Assembly (NCBI GenBank): GCA_963843805.1
Contig: CAWJLY010000009.1
Coordinates: 744,001 to 808,000, forward strand
Length of the DNA stretch: 64,000 nt
DNA from: Ideonella_A sp963843805
GTDB lineage: Bacteria > Pseudomonadota > Gammaproteobacteria > Burkholderiales > Burkholderiaceae_C
Direction: 5' to 3'
The translations under genes and the position numbers were made by a program. This document shows, piece after piece, positions 8,986-18,425 of the stretch. Within the stretch, counting starts at the first letter, position 1. Each line of letters starts with the position of its first letter. Below the pieces are notes generated by a model that saw nothing but the letters and a program-made list of their open reading frames with translations, was not told the DNA's origin and ran no database searches.

Positions 8986-10304
8986 ATGTTCGATCAACAG
9001 ATTCAAGGGCTGCGCCAGCGACAACGGGTGCCGTCCTACCGGCTGCTGCTGGCCGTCGGCCTGGCGTTCGTGCTGCAAACCGCTCATACAGAGCCTGCGT
9101 TGTCGCTCGACGAAGCCTTGCTGGCGGCGCAGCAGCACTCACGTCAATTGCTGGCCCAGGATGCCGCCGCTGCGGCTGCGCGCGAGCGCGCCATCGCTGC
9201 GGCGCAGTTGCCGGATCCGGTGATCAAGGGCGGCCTCGTCAACGTTCCGATCGATGGCGACAAGCGTTACAGCGTGACGCGCGATTTCATGACGATGCGC
9301 TCGATCGGCGTGATGCAGGAGATCACCCGCGAGGGCAAGTTGAAAGCGCGGTCGACGCGCTTCGAGCGCGCCGCCGACGTGGCGCAGGCCGGGCGGCTGG
9401 CGGCTTTGGCCAGACTGCAGCAAGAAACCGCCCTCGCTTGGCTCGACCGCATGCACCGCGATCGTCTGGTCGAACAGCTACGCACGCAACGCACTGAAGC
9501 AGCACTGCAGATTGAAGCGGCTGAGGCTGTGTATCGCGGCGGCCAGGGCTCGCAGGCTGACATCTTCGCCGCTCGCAGTGCCGTGGCACAGATCGACGAC
9601 GGGATCGAGCAGGCGTTGCTCGACAGCGGTACTGCACGGATCCGTTTGATGCGCTGGGTCGGCGATGCTGCCAACCGGCCACTGGCCGAACCGCCGCAGC
9701 GCTTGACTGAAACCACTGACCGCGGCGAGCATCGAACTGCAGCTCGAGCGCCATCCAGACATCGCGTTGCTATCACGTCAAATCGAAGCCGCCCGGGCCG
9801 ACGCCGAACTGGCACGCGCCAACACCGAGTCGGACTGGAGCGTCGAGTTGATGTACAGCCAGCGTGGCCCGTCGTTCTCGAACATGGTGTCGCTGACCTT
9901 CGCGGTGCCGCTGCAATGGGATCCGACTAACCGTCAGGACCGTGAAATCGCTGCCGCCGTGTTGATCGTGGACAAGCTGCAGGCCGAGCGCGACGAAGCC
10001 TTGCGCGAGATCAGCCTGGCGACTCGAATCAACTTGCTCCAATTGCAGACCAGCCGCAATCGCCTGCAGATCATCGACGCCAGCTTGTTGCCGCTAGACC
10101 AGCAGCGGATCACCGCCGCAATAGCAGATTACCGTGGCGGCAACGGGCCGCTGGCGGCGGTTCTCGAGGCCCGGCAGGCCTTGATCGAGCCGGCAGGTCG
10201 AGCGGCTGCGCCTGGCCATCGCCGAGTCCGATCAATGGGCCCGTCTGAACTATCTGATACCGACCGACCTGGATGCTCAGTCGGCGATGGAGCAAGCGAA
10301 ATGA
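8986..10304 (+). CDS. cusC: TolC-family outer membrane efflux protein, CusC/CzcC type (two frameshifts)
   Basis: Outer-membrane channel of the metal efflux complex, about 438 aa when repaired. It opens with the OEP-family features LSLDEALLAAQQHSRQLLA and QLPDPVIKGGLVNVP, then long helical segments. Frame shifts +1 near 9711 (act gaa [a] cca) and again +1 near 10190 (atc gag [c] cgg); after removing one base at each the protein runs on to SAMEQAK and a stop that overlaps the next ATG (ATGA). No lipoprotein cysteine is evident, only a hydrophobic stretch (LLLAVGLAFVLQT) as export signal. It is the first gene of cusCBA. Confidence 0.85.
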
Positions 10305-11959
10305 AACGAACAGCGTTGCTCGTTACGTTGGTCGCCGCAGGCTTGTTCGCGGCCGGCGGGTACGGGTTGTATATGCTGGGTATGTCCCGCGGTATGGGGA
10401 TGTCGGGCCCGCCCGCCAGCAATCCGGTCAATCCATCAGGCGTCGCCGAACCCCCGCCTGGCAACGGCATGGCACCGCTGCCGCAGGGTATCGCGCAGGG
10501 CGAGGATGCGACGCGCCGGCATATCGATCAGGGCATCAAGGCCGGCGATATCGATCCGGACAACGGTCACAAGGTGCTCTACTACCACGACCCGATGGTG
10601 CCCGGCAACCGGTTCGACAAACCGGCCAAATCGCCGTTCATGGACATGATGCTGGTGCCGGTCTATGCCGATGGCAACGCGTCCGACGAAGGCAAGATCG
10701 TCGTCAGCCCGCGGATCCAGCAGAACCTGGGCGTTCGCACCGCCGAGGTGGTCGAGGCCGCGTTGACGCCGCAACTCAGTGCGGTCGGCAGCATCGCCTT
10801 CAACGAACGCGACCAGGCAGTGGTGCAGGCCCGGGCGACCGGTTTTATCGAGAAGCTGATGGTGCGGGCAACGCTCGATCCGGTTGTCAGCGGTCAGCCG
10901 CTGGCCGAGATGTACGTGCCGGCCTGGATCGCCGCGCAGGAGGAATTTCTGGCCGTTCGCAGGATGACCGGCGAAGGTCTTGCGCCGCTGATCGATGGCG
11001 CCCGTCAGCGGATGCGCCAGGCCGGCATGAGCGATATGCAGATCGAACTGGTCGAGCGCAGTGGCCGCACGCAGCCGCGCATCGTCGTATTTGCGCCGAT
11101 CGGCGGCGTCGTCACCGAGCTGATGATTCGCGAAGGCATGACGGTGATGGCCGGCACGACGCTGTTCCGCATCAACGGTTTGTCGACTGTCTGGGCCAAT
11201 GCCGAAGTGCCGGAGAGCCAGGCTGCGCTGCTGCGCCCGGGCACCCGGGTGCAGGCGACCAGCCCGGCCGCGCCGGGCGTCACCTTCAGCGGCAAGGTGC
11301 AGGCGATCCTGCCCGAAGTGAGTGCCGCCACGCGCACGCTGAAAGCGCGGCTCGAACTGGCCAATCGCGGCGGCCGGCTGGTTCCGGGCATGTTCGTGCA
11401 GATGGATTTCACCGATCTGAATGCCGGCCGCTCGCTGGTTGTTCCCACCGAGGCGCTGATCCAGACCGGGCAACGAACGGTGATCCTGCTGGCCGAGGAC
11501 GATGGCCGGTTTCGCCCGGTCGATGTCGAGATCGGCATCGAAAGCGACGGCCGCACGCAGATCAGGCGGGGCCTGAAAGCCGGCCAGCGGGTCGTCGTCT
11601 CGTCGCAATTCCTGATCGATTCGGAGGCCACGCTGAAGGGTGTCGAAGCCAGGCTGAACAGCCTGCCGCCTGAGGCCGTCAAGAGCGAGCCGACACACCG
11701 CGGCGAAGGCCGGATCGAGCAGATCGCCGGCAAGCTGGTGACCTTGTCGCACGGGCCGATTCCGTCGCTGAAATGGGGTTCCATGACGATGGATTTCCAA
11801 CTGCCCGAGCAGGGTCTGCCGGCGGGGATGAAAGCCGGTTCGCCGATCGACTTCAGCTTCGTGATGGGCAAGGACGATATTCCCAAGCTGACCGAGCTGC
11901 GCCCGCTGCCGGCCAAGCCTCGCGCGTCGATGCCTGACGCAGCCGGGGTCAAGCGATGA
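10301..11959 (+). CDS. cusB: RND efflux membrane fusion protein CusB with N-terminal metal-binding and C-terminal CusF-like domains
   Basis: Periplasmic adaptor linking CusA to the outer-membrane channel, 552 aa, longer than E. coli CusB (about 407). After a single N-terminal membrane anchor there is a heavy-metal-binding domain with YYHDPMVPGNRFDKPAKSP and FMDMMLVPVY. The barrel-sandwich/lipoyl and beta-barrel regions follow (VVQARATGFIEKLMVRAT, RVQATSPAAPGVTFSGKV). The C-terminus (about residues 470-535) looks like the copper chaperone CusF: GRIEQIAGKLVTLSHGPIPS, then LKWGSMTMDF with conserved W and M. This fusion replaces a separate cusF. Both gene ends overlap neighbours by 4 bp. Confidence 0.92.
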   Translation: MKRTALLVTLVAAGLFAAGGYGLYMLGMSRGMGMSGPPASNPVNPSGVAEPPPGNGMAPLPQGIAQGEDATRRHIDQGIKAGDIDPDNGHKVLYYHDPMVPGNRFDKPAKSPFMDMMLVPVYADGNASDEGKIVVSPRIQQNLGVRTAEVVEAALTPQLSAVGSIAFNERDQAVVQARATGFIEKLMVRATLDPVVSGQPLAEMYVPAWIAAQEEFLAVRRMTGEGLAPLIDGARQRMRQAGMSDMQIELVERSGRTQPRIVVFAPIGGVVTELMIREGMTVMAGTTLFRINGLSTVWANAEVPESQAALLRPGTRVQATSPAAPGVTFSGKVQAILPEVSAATRTLKARLELANRGGRLVPGMFVQMDFTDLNAGRSLVVPTEALIQTGQRTVILLAEDDGRFRPVDVEIGIESDGRTQIRRGLKAGQRVVVSSQFLIDSEATLKGVEARLNSLPPEAVKSEPTHRGEGRIEQIAGKLVTLSHGPIPSLKWGSMTMDFQLPEQGLPAGMKAGSPIDFSFVMGKDDIPKLTELRPLPAKPRASMPDAAGVKR

Positions 11960-14900
11960 TTGCCGCGCTGATACGCTGGTCGATCGCGAATCGGTTTCTG
12001 GTGCTGCTGGCGACTGCGATCATCAGCGCCTGGGGCGTGATCTCGCTGCTGAAGACGCCGCTCGACGCCTTGCCCGACCTGTCGGATGTGCAGGTCATCA
12101 TTCGCACCACCTATCCCGGCCAGGCGCCGCAGATCGTCGAGAACCAGGTCACCTATCCGCTGACCACGACCATGCTGTCGGTGCCCGGTGCAAAGACGGT
12201 GCGTGGCTATTCGTTCTTCGGCGACAGTTTCGTTTATGTGCTGTTCGAGGACGGCACCGATCTGTACTGGGCGCGCTCCCGGGTGCTCGAGTATCTGAGC
12301 CAGGTGCAGTCGAGTCTGCCCGCCAATGCGAAGCCGCAACTCGGCCCCGATGCCACCGGCGTCGGCTGGATCTATCAATATGCGCTGGTCGATCGCAGCG
12401 GCACGCAGGATGCATCGCAGCTGCGCGCCTTGCAGGACTGGTTTCTCAAATATGAGCTGAAATCGGTTCCGAATGTGGCCGAGGTCGCGTCGGTCGGTGG
12501 CATGGTCCGCCAGTACCAGGTGGTGCTCGATCCGGACAAGCTGGCCGCCTATCGGATTCCGCACAACCGGGTTGTCGAGGCAATCGGCCGCGCGAATCAG
12601 GAAACCGGCGGCTCGGTGCTCGAGCTCGGTGAGGCCGAGTACATGGTTCGCGCATCGGGTTATCTGCGAACGCTCGACGACTTTCGCAAGATTCCGCTGC
12701 TCAGTACCGATGCCGGGGTCTCGGTGCGGCTGGGCGACGTGGCGCGGGTCCAGGTCGGCCCTGACATGCGCCGCGGCATCGGTGAACTCGACGGCGAAGG
12801 CGAGGCTGCCGGCGGCGTGATCGTGATGCGTTCGGGCAAGAATGCGCTGGAGACGATACGCGCGGTCAAGCTCAAGCTGGGCGAGCTGCAGAAGGGTCTG
12901 CCGCGCGGTGTCGAGATCGTTCCGGTCTACGATCGATCGAGCCTGATCGAGCGGGCGATCGAGAACCTCGGCCACAAGCTGCTGGAAGAGTTCCTGGTCG
13001 TCGCGGTGGTCTGCTTCCTGTTCCTGTTCCACCTGCGCTCGGCATTCGTCGCCATCATCTCGTTGCCGCTCGGTGTGCTGGTCGCCTTCATCGTGATGCA
13101 TCACCAAGGCGTCAATGCCAACATCATGTCGCTCGGCGGCATTGCAATCGCGATCGGCGCGATGGTCGATGCCGCGGTGGTGATGATCGAGAACGCCCAC
13201 AAGCATCTGGAGCGCTGGGCCCACCAGCACCCGGGGGAGATGTTGCAGGGCGAACCGCGCTGGCGGGTGATCGGCGATGCCGCGGTCGAGGTCGGCCCTG
13301 CGCTGTTTTTTTCGCTGTTGATCATCACCTTGTCGTTCATCCCGGTCTTCACGCTGGAGGCGCAGGAGGGCCGCTTGTTTTCGCCGCTGGCCTTCACCAA
13401 GACCTATTCGATGGCCGCCGCTGCCGGCCTGTCGGCGACGCTGATTCCGGTGCTGATGGGTTATCTGATCCGCGGCCGCGTTCCCGCCGAGCAGTCGAAC
13501 CCGCTGAATCGGCTGTTGATCGCCATCTACCGGCCGCTGCTCGACATCGTGCTGCGCGTGCCCAAGCTGACCGTGCTGGTGGCGCTGGTGGTGCTGATCG
13601 TCAGCCTGTGGCCGCTGCGCCATATCGGCGGCGAGTTCATGCCCCGGCTCGACGAAGGTGACCTGCTGTACATGCCGACCGCGTTGCCCGGGCTGTCGGT
13701 CGGCAAGGCGGCGCAACTGCTGCAGCAGACCGATCGGTTGATCAAGACGATTCCCGAGGTCGAAAGCGTCTATGGCAAGGCCGGTCGCGCTGAAACGGCC
13801 ACCGACCCGGCGCCGCTGGAGATGTTCGAGACGACGATCCAGTTCAAGCCGCGCGAGCAGTGGCGCGTCGGCATGACGCCCGACAAGCTGATCGAGGAAC
13901 TCGACCGCGTCGTCAATGTGCCGGGTCTGGCCAATATCTGGGTGCCGCCGATCCGCAACCGCATCGACATGCTGGCCACCGGCGTAAAAAGCACGGTCGG
14001 CGTCAAGGTGGCAGGTGCCGATTTGAAGACCATCGACCGCATCACGGTCGACATCGAGCGCGCCTTGCAGAATATCCCCGGCGTGGGCAGCGCACTGGCC
14101 GAGCGGCTGACCGGCGGCCGTTATGTCGACGTGGCGATCAACCGCGATGCTGCGGCACGTTACGGGATGAATATCGCCGACGTGCAATCGGTGATCGCCT
14201 CGGTCGTGGGAGGCGAGACGATTGGCGAGACGGTCGAAGGGCTGCAGCGCTTTCCGATCAACCTGCGTTATCCGCGCGAGATGCGCGACTCGCTGCAGAA
14301 GCTGCGCAGCCTGCCGATCGTCTCCGAGCGTGGAGCACGGCTGCTGCTGTCGGATGTGGCGACGGTGCGCATCACCGACGGTCCGCCGATGCTGCGCAGT
14401 GAAAACTCGCGCCTGTCGGGTTGGGTCTATGTGGATGTCCGCGGCCGCGATCTGCAATCGGCGGTGCAGGAGATGCAGCGCGTCGTCGGTGAGAAGGTCA
14501 AGCTGCCGCCCGGCTATTCGATTTCATGGTCGGGTCAGTTCGAATTTCTCGAACGCGCCATCGCCAAGCTGAAACTGGTCGTGCCGTTCACACTGCTGAT
14601 CATCTTCGTGCTGCTGGTGATGACCTTCGGCCGCCTCGACGAAGCTGTTCTGATCATGGCGACCTTGCCGTTTGCGCTGGTCGGCGGCATCTGGCTGTTA
14701 TGGCTGCTGAGCTACAACCTGTCGGTTGCCGGCGCGGTCGGCTTCATTGCGCTGGCCGGCGTTGCCGCCGAATTCGGCGTCATCATGCTGCTGTACCTGA
14801 AACAGGCCTGGGACCAGCGAGTCGCCGAGGGCCGCATCAGCAACCAGGATCTGCTCGATGCGATCCGCGAAGGCGCGGTGTTGCGGGTGCGACCGAAGGC

Positions 14901-15126
14901 GATGACGGTGGCGGTGATCCTGGCCGGCCTGCTGCCGATCATGTTCGGCAGTGGCACCGGATCCGAAGTGATGCAGCGCATCGCCGCGCCGATGGTCGGC
15001 GGCATGATCACAGCGCCCTTGTTGTCGATGTTTGTCATTCCGGCGGTCTATCTGTTGCTCCGACGACGCCGTGAATCGGCTCTGGTTACCAGGATCGAGC
15101 CTAAATCGGTTCAAATGCCGGCATGA
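11956..15126 (+). CDS. cusA: heavy-metal RND efflux pump, copper/silver type
   Basis: Proton-driven inner-membrane pump, 1056 aa, normal HME-RND length. It begins MIAALIRWSIANRFLV with the first transmembrane helix, and twelve hydrophobic segments are apparent. The fourth-helix motif GAMVDAAVVMIENAHKH matches CusA rather than zinc/cobalt CzcA. The methionines that form the copper pathway in CusA are in place: FMPRLDEGDLLYMPT, APLEMFETT and NRIDMLATGVKS. This points to Cu(I)/Ag(I) export. The ATG overlaps the end of cusB and its own stop overlaps the next gene (ATGA at 15123). Confidence 0.95.
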   Translation: MIAALIRWSIANRFLVLLATAIISAWGVISLLKTPLDALPDLSDVQVIIRTTYPGQAPQIVENQVTYPLTTTMLSVPGAKTVRGYSFFGDSFVYVLFEDGTDLYWARSRVLEYLSQVQSSLPANAKPQLGPDATGVGWIYQYALVDRSGTQDASQLRALQDWFLKYELKSVPNVAEVASVGGMVRQYQVVLDPDKLAAYRIPHNRVVEAIGRANQETGGSVLELGEAEYMVRASGYLRTLDDFRKIPLLSTDAGVSVRLGDVARVQVGPDMRRGIGELDGEGEAAGGVIVMRSGKNALETIRAVKLKLGELQKGLPRGVEIVPVYDRSSLIERAIENLGHKLLEEFLVVAVVCFLFLFHLRSAFVAIISLPLGVLVAFIVMHHQGVNANIMSLGGIAIAIGAMVDAAVVMIENAHKHLERWAHQHPGEMLQGEPRWRVIGDAAVEVGPALFFSLLIITLSFIPVFTLEAQEGRLFSPLAFTKTYSMAAAAGLSATLIPVLMGYLIRGRVPAEQSNPLNRLLIAIYRPLLDIVLRVPKLTVLVALVVLIVSLWPLRHIGGEFMPRLDEGDLLYMPTALPGLSVGKAAQLLQQTDRLIKTIPEVESVYGKAGRAETATDPAPLEMFETTIQFKPREQWRVGMTPDKLIEELDRVVNVPGLANIWVPPIRNRIDMLATGVKSTVGVKVAGADLKTIDRITVDIERALQNIPGVGSALAERLTGGRYVDVAINRDAAARYGMNIADVQSVIASVVGGETIGETVEGLQRFPINLRYPREMRDSLQKLRSLPIVSERGARLLLSDVATVRITDGPPMLRSENSRLSGWVYVDVRGRDLQSAVQEMQRVVGEKVKLPPGYSISWSGQFEFLERAIAKLKLVVPFTLLIIFVLLVMTFGRLDEAVLIMATLPFALVGGIWLLWLLSYNLSVAGAVGFIALAGVAAEFGVIMLLYLKQAWDQRVAEGRISNQDLLDAIREGAVLRVRPKAMTVAVILAGLLPIMFGSGTGSEVMQRIAAPMVGGMITAPLLSMFVIPAVYLLLRRRRESALVTRIEPKSVQMPA

Positions 15127-16220
15127 CCCAAGCCACCGCCGACCAACCGATATTCGACGCCGCGATTGCTGCCGCCCGATCCCACGAGACCCCCTGGCCG
15201 CGTGATCCGCTGGCTGCAGCCGCGCCGGGTCAGAGCCCATGGGGGGTTCATCATGACGATCCGCCGCCCTTCAATCGGTTGCGCGGCCCGGTACACGAGC
15301 GTGGGCCGCAGTCGGGGGTGGTGATTCGGCATGGCCGCGAAATCGCTGCCTGGGGCGAGCCCGACCGCGCCGATCTGACCTTCAGCGTGGCCAAGACCTA
15401 TCTCGCGCTGCTGGCCGGCGTGGCCCAGCAGCAGGGGTTGTTGCCCGACGAGAACGAAGCCGTTGCTGCGCGTCTGCCCGGCATCGGTTTCGACAGCGAA
15501 CACAACCGATCGATCACCTGGGCCCAGTTGCTGACGCAGACCAGCGAATGGGAAGGATCGAGTTTCGGCCTGCCCGATACGGTCGACCGCTGGCGCAAGG
15601 TGGCGCAGGATCCACGTCAACCTGGGGGCCCAAAAGGCGGGCAGCGACCGCTGCAGGCCCCGGGCAGCTACTGGGAGTACAACGACGTGCGCATCAACCA
15701 GCTGTCGCTGGCCCTGCTGCATCTGTTCGGCGAAGCGTTGCCCGATGTCTTTCAGCGCGAAGTGCTGACGCCGCTGGGTGGTGGCGCGGGCTTTGCATGG
15801 CGAGGCTACGACGACGCCTGGGTCGAGCTGCCCGGCTGCGGCCGGGTGCAATCGGTGCCGGGTGGTACACACTGGGGCGGTGGGGTTTCGGTCAGCGCGC
15901 GCGATGAGGCGCGGGTCGGCCGCCTGCTGCTCGATGGCGGGCAGTGCGACGGCCGGCAATTGATCTCGCGCCAGTGGGTCGAGCGGATGGTCGAACCATG
16001 CCCCATTGCGCCGTTTTATGGCCGCTTGTTGTGGCTCAACCGCGACGGCAAGGCCTTTCCGGGCGCATCGACCAACGCGTCTTTCATGCTGGGTGCCGGC
16101 GGCCATTTTGTCTGGATCGACCCCGGCTTCGACGCCGTTGTCGTCTTGCGCTGGCTCGATCCCTTGCACGCTCACGCGGTGATCGGCAAATTTGCCGATG
16201 TGCTGGCATCGTCCACATGA
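15123..16220 (+). CDS. class C beta-lactamase-like serine hydrolase
   Basis: 365 aa, beta-lactamase/penicillin-binding fold family. The nucleophile motif SxxK is SVAK (in DLTFSVAKTYL, residue about 87) and the second motif Y-x-N is in SYWEYNDVRIN. A GxG-like third motif may be GGTHWGGG. No signal peptide is seen, so it is probably cytoplasmic, unlike true AmpC enzymes. Family members act as esterases, peptidases or amidases; substrate unknown. The 4-bp overlap with cusA suggests co-translation with the pump, though no functional link is known; it might equally start an operon with the solute transporter 76 bp downstream. Confidence 0.8.
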   Translation: MTQATADQPIFDAAIAAARSHETPWPRDPLAAAAPGQSPWGVHHDDPPPFNRLRGPVHERGPQSGVVIRHGREIAAWGEPDRADLTFSVAKTYLALLAGVAQQQGLLPDENEAVAARLPGIGFDSEHNRSITWAQLLTQTSEWEGSSFGLPDTVDRWRKVAQDPRQPGGPKGGQRPLQAPGSYWEYNDVRINQLSLALLHLFGEALPDVFQREVLTPLGGGAGFAWRGYDDAWVELPGCGRVQSVPGGTHWGGGVSVSARDEARVGRLLLDGGQCDGRQLISRQWVERMVEPCPIAPFYGRLLWLNRDGKAFPGASTNASFMLGAGGHFVWIDPGFDAVVVLRWLDPLHAHAVIGKFADVLASST

Positions 16221-16296
16221 GCGTGAGCCGTTTGATCGCAGCCAAGGCCATGGCCCGCACCGTATTTGCCTTCATCACCGGACCGGAGAACGCTTG

Positions 16297-17247
16297 ATGC
16301 CGCCACCCCATTCCCGCCGCCTGGCGCTGCATGCCACTGCCGCGCTGCTGGCGGTGAGCCTGTTCATCGCTGCGCCGCGCCTTGCGAAGGCGCAGGTTCA
16401 GCCTGCCGTGCGGGTGTCGTCGAAAATCGATACCGAAGGGTCATTGCTCGGCCAGATGATCATCAAGGTGCTTCAATCCGCAGGCATCAAGACCGAAAAC
16501 CGGCTGCAGCTCGGCAATACGAAAATCGTTCGTACCGCGCTGCTCAGCGGCGAAATCGACATCTACCCTGAATACACCGGCAACGGCGCCTTCTTTTTTG
16601 CCGACGAGAAGAACCCGGTCTGGAAAAAACATGCCGATGGCCTGGCCCGGGTCAAGCAGCTCGACGCCGAGCGCAACAAGCTGGTCTGGCTGACCGCCTC
16701 GCCAGCCAACAATACCTGGGCAATCGCGGTGCGGCAGGATCTGGCAAGACAACACAAGCTGCAGTCGCTCGCCGACCTGGACCAATACCTGGCCGGCGGT
16801 GGCGCCTTCAAACTGGCGGCATCGGCCGAATTCGTCGAACGGCCGGACGCCTTGCCGGCGTTCCAGTCGGCCTACGGATTCAAGCTCAAGCCGGGCCAGC
16901 TGTTGACGCTGGCCGGTGGCGATACCGCAGTCACCATCAAGGCGGCTGCCGAGCAGACGTCGGGTGTCAATGCTGCGATGGCCTATGGGACCGACGGTCC
17001 GGTCGCAGCGCTCGGCTTGTTGATCCTCGACGACCCGAAGGGCGTGCAGCCTGTCTATGCACCCACGCCGGTGGTGCGTGCCGAGGTGTTGGCGCGTGAG
17101 CCGAAGATTGCCAGCTTGCTGGCGCCTGTCTTCAAGGCGCTCGACGGCCCGACCCTGCAACGCCTGAATGCGCAGATCGCCCTGGAAGGCCAGGATGCCG
17201 GCAAGGTGGCCGAGGTCTGGTTGAAGAGCAAGGGCTTGATCAAGTGA
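16297..17247 (+). CDS. glycine betaine/choline-type ABC substrate-binding protein (OsmF/YehZ family)
   Basis: Periplasmic binding protein of an osmoprotectant importer, 316 aa, OpuAC fold. Signal peptide ATAALLAVSLFIAAPRLAKA. Family motifs: SSKIDTEGSLLGQMIIKVLQ, then LGNTKIVRTALLSGEIDIYP and EYTGNGAFFF, typical of OsmF/YehZ/OpuCC proteins. The start ATG follows GGAGAA; an upstream open frame has no signal sequence and was rejected. It leads a four-gene operon (SBP, permease, ATPase, permease) with 4-bp overlaps. Substrate could be glycine betaine, choline or a related quaternary amine. Confidence 0.88.
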   Translation: MPPPHSRRLALHATAALLAVSLFIAAPRLAKAQVQPAVRVSSKIDTEGSLLGQMIIKVLQSAGIKTENRLQLGNTKIVRTALLSGEIDIYPEYTGNGAFFFADEKNPVWKKHADGLARVKQLDAERNKLVWLTASPANNTWAIAVRQDLARQHKLQSLADLDQYLAGGGAFKLAASAEFVERPDALPAFQSAYGFKLKPGQLLTLAGGDTAVTIKAAAEQTSGVNAAMAYGTDGPVAALGLLILDDPKGVQPVYAPTPVVRAEVLAREPKIASLLAPVFKALDGPTLQRLNAQIALEGQDAGKVAEVWLKSKGLIK

Positions 17248-18425
17248 CGGTGGTGCCGGCTTCCGGCACCGATCTGTTGGCTCGGCGTCGGCCGGTCATC
17301 CGGCAACGGGTGCTGGCGGTCTTGCTGGTCAGCCTGCTGGCTGCGCTCTGGCTGCTGCCGTTCTTGCGTGTGGCGCCGAATCGTCTGTTGAGCGGGCAGG
17401 GCGTCGCGCTCGAATCGCTGATCGATGGCGGCAGGCTGGTGCTGCTGTTGTTGGCGTTGGCCTGGTTGGCGCTCGCGGCGCTGTTGCCGCCGGGACGTGG
17501 CGTCCATTTGTCGACGGCGATCGTGTCGGCAGGCCTGCTGAGCGCGCTGCTTGCGTTGGCTGGCAGCGCCGCGCTGCAGCAGACCGCATCGCTGACACCG
17601 CTGGCCAGGGTGTCGCTCGGCGGCGGCTTCTGGCTGTCGGCGCTGCTGCTCTGGGCAATCGGTGCCGATGCGTTGCGCCGCGGCTTGCCTGGCCGCCGGC
17701 TCGGCCTGCTGTTGCTGATCGGGCCGTTGTGGTTGCTGACGACCGGCACGCTCGATTCGCTGTCCTTGTTGAAGGAATATGCCAACCGACAGGATGTCTT
17801 CTCTGCGGCCGCCTGGCGGCATGTGCAGATCGTGTTGGCCAGCCTTCTGCCCGCATTGCTTGCGGGCTTGCCGCTCGGTGTGGCGGCCGCGCGCCGTCCG
17901 CGCCTGGCACGGCCCTTGTTCGCCACGCTCAACCTGATTCAAACCGTGCCGTCGATCGCCTTGTTCGGTCTGTTGATCGGCCCGTTGGCCTGGCTTGGCC
18001 AGACATGGCCGTCGACGGGCATTCGAGGCATCGGGCTCTGGCCGGCCGTGATGGCCTTGTCGATGTATGCGCTGCTGCCGATTGTCCACGGCATGGCTGC
18101 GGGTCTGCAGCAGATTCCCGCACCGCTGCTCGAAGCGGGCACGGCGATGGGAATGAGCCGGCGCCAGCGCTTCTGGCAGATCGAGTTGCCACTGGCCTTG
18201 CCGGTGCTGGTGTCGGCGTTGCGCCTCACCATTGTGCAGTTGATCGGCTTGGCGGTGGTCGCCGCGTTGATCGGCGCTGGCGGCTTTGGCGCGATCGTTT
18301 TTCAGGGACTGGCCAGCAGCGCGCTCGATCTGGTGTTGCTGGGGGTCGTTCCGGTGGTGGCGCTCGCACTGTTGACGGATGCGCTGCTGGCAGCCGTTGT
18401 CGAGCGCCTGGAGCGGCAGCGTTGA
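17244..18425 (+). CDS. osmoprotectant ABC transporter permease, large (YehY type)
   Basis: 393 aa, larger than a minimal OpuCB permease because about 180 residues with five or so extra hydrophobic segments precede the transport domain, as in YehY. The conserved transporter domain holds LIQTVPSIALFGLLIGP and the EAA loop (EAGTAMGMSRRQRFWQIELP). GTG start overlaps the stop of the binding-protein gene; its stop overlaps the TTG start of the ATPase gene. Confidence 0.88.
   Translation: MTVVPASGTDLLARRRPVIRQRVLAVLLVSLLAALWLLPFLRVAPNRLLSGQGVALESLIDGGRLVLLLLALAWLALAALLPPGRGVHLSTAIVSAGLLSALLALAGSAALQQTASLTPLARVSLGGGFWLSALLLWAIGADALRRGLPGRRLGLLLLIGPLWLLTTGTLDSLSLLKEYANRQDVFSAAAWRHVQIVLASLLPALLAGLPLGVAAARRPRLARPLFATLNLIQTVPSIALFGLLIGPLAWLGQTWPSTGIRGIGLWPAVMALSMYALLPIVHGMAAGLQQIPAPLLEAGTAMGMSRRQRFWQIELPLALPVLVSALRLTIVQLIGLAVVAALIGAGGFGAIVFQGLASSALDLVLLGVVPVVALALLTDALLAAVVERLERQR

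Noticed and set aside
11005..14457. 1150-codon minus-strand frame opposite cusB/cusA
   Set aside because: Antisense shadow of cusA; no domain, no ribosome-binding site, biased Arg/His/Gln composition.
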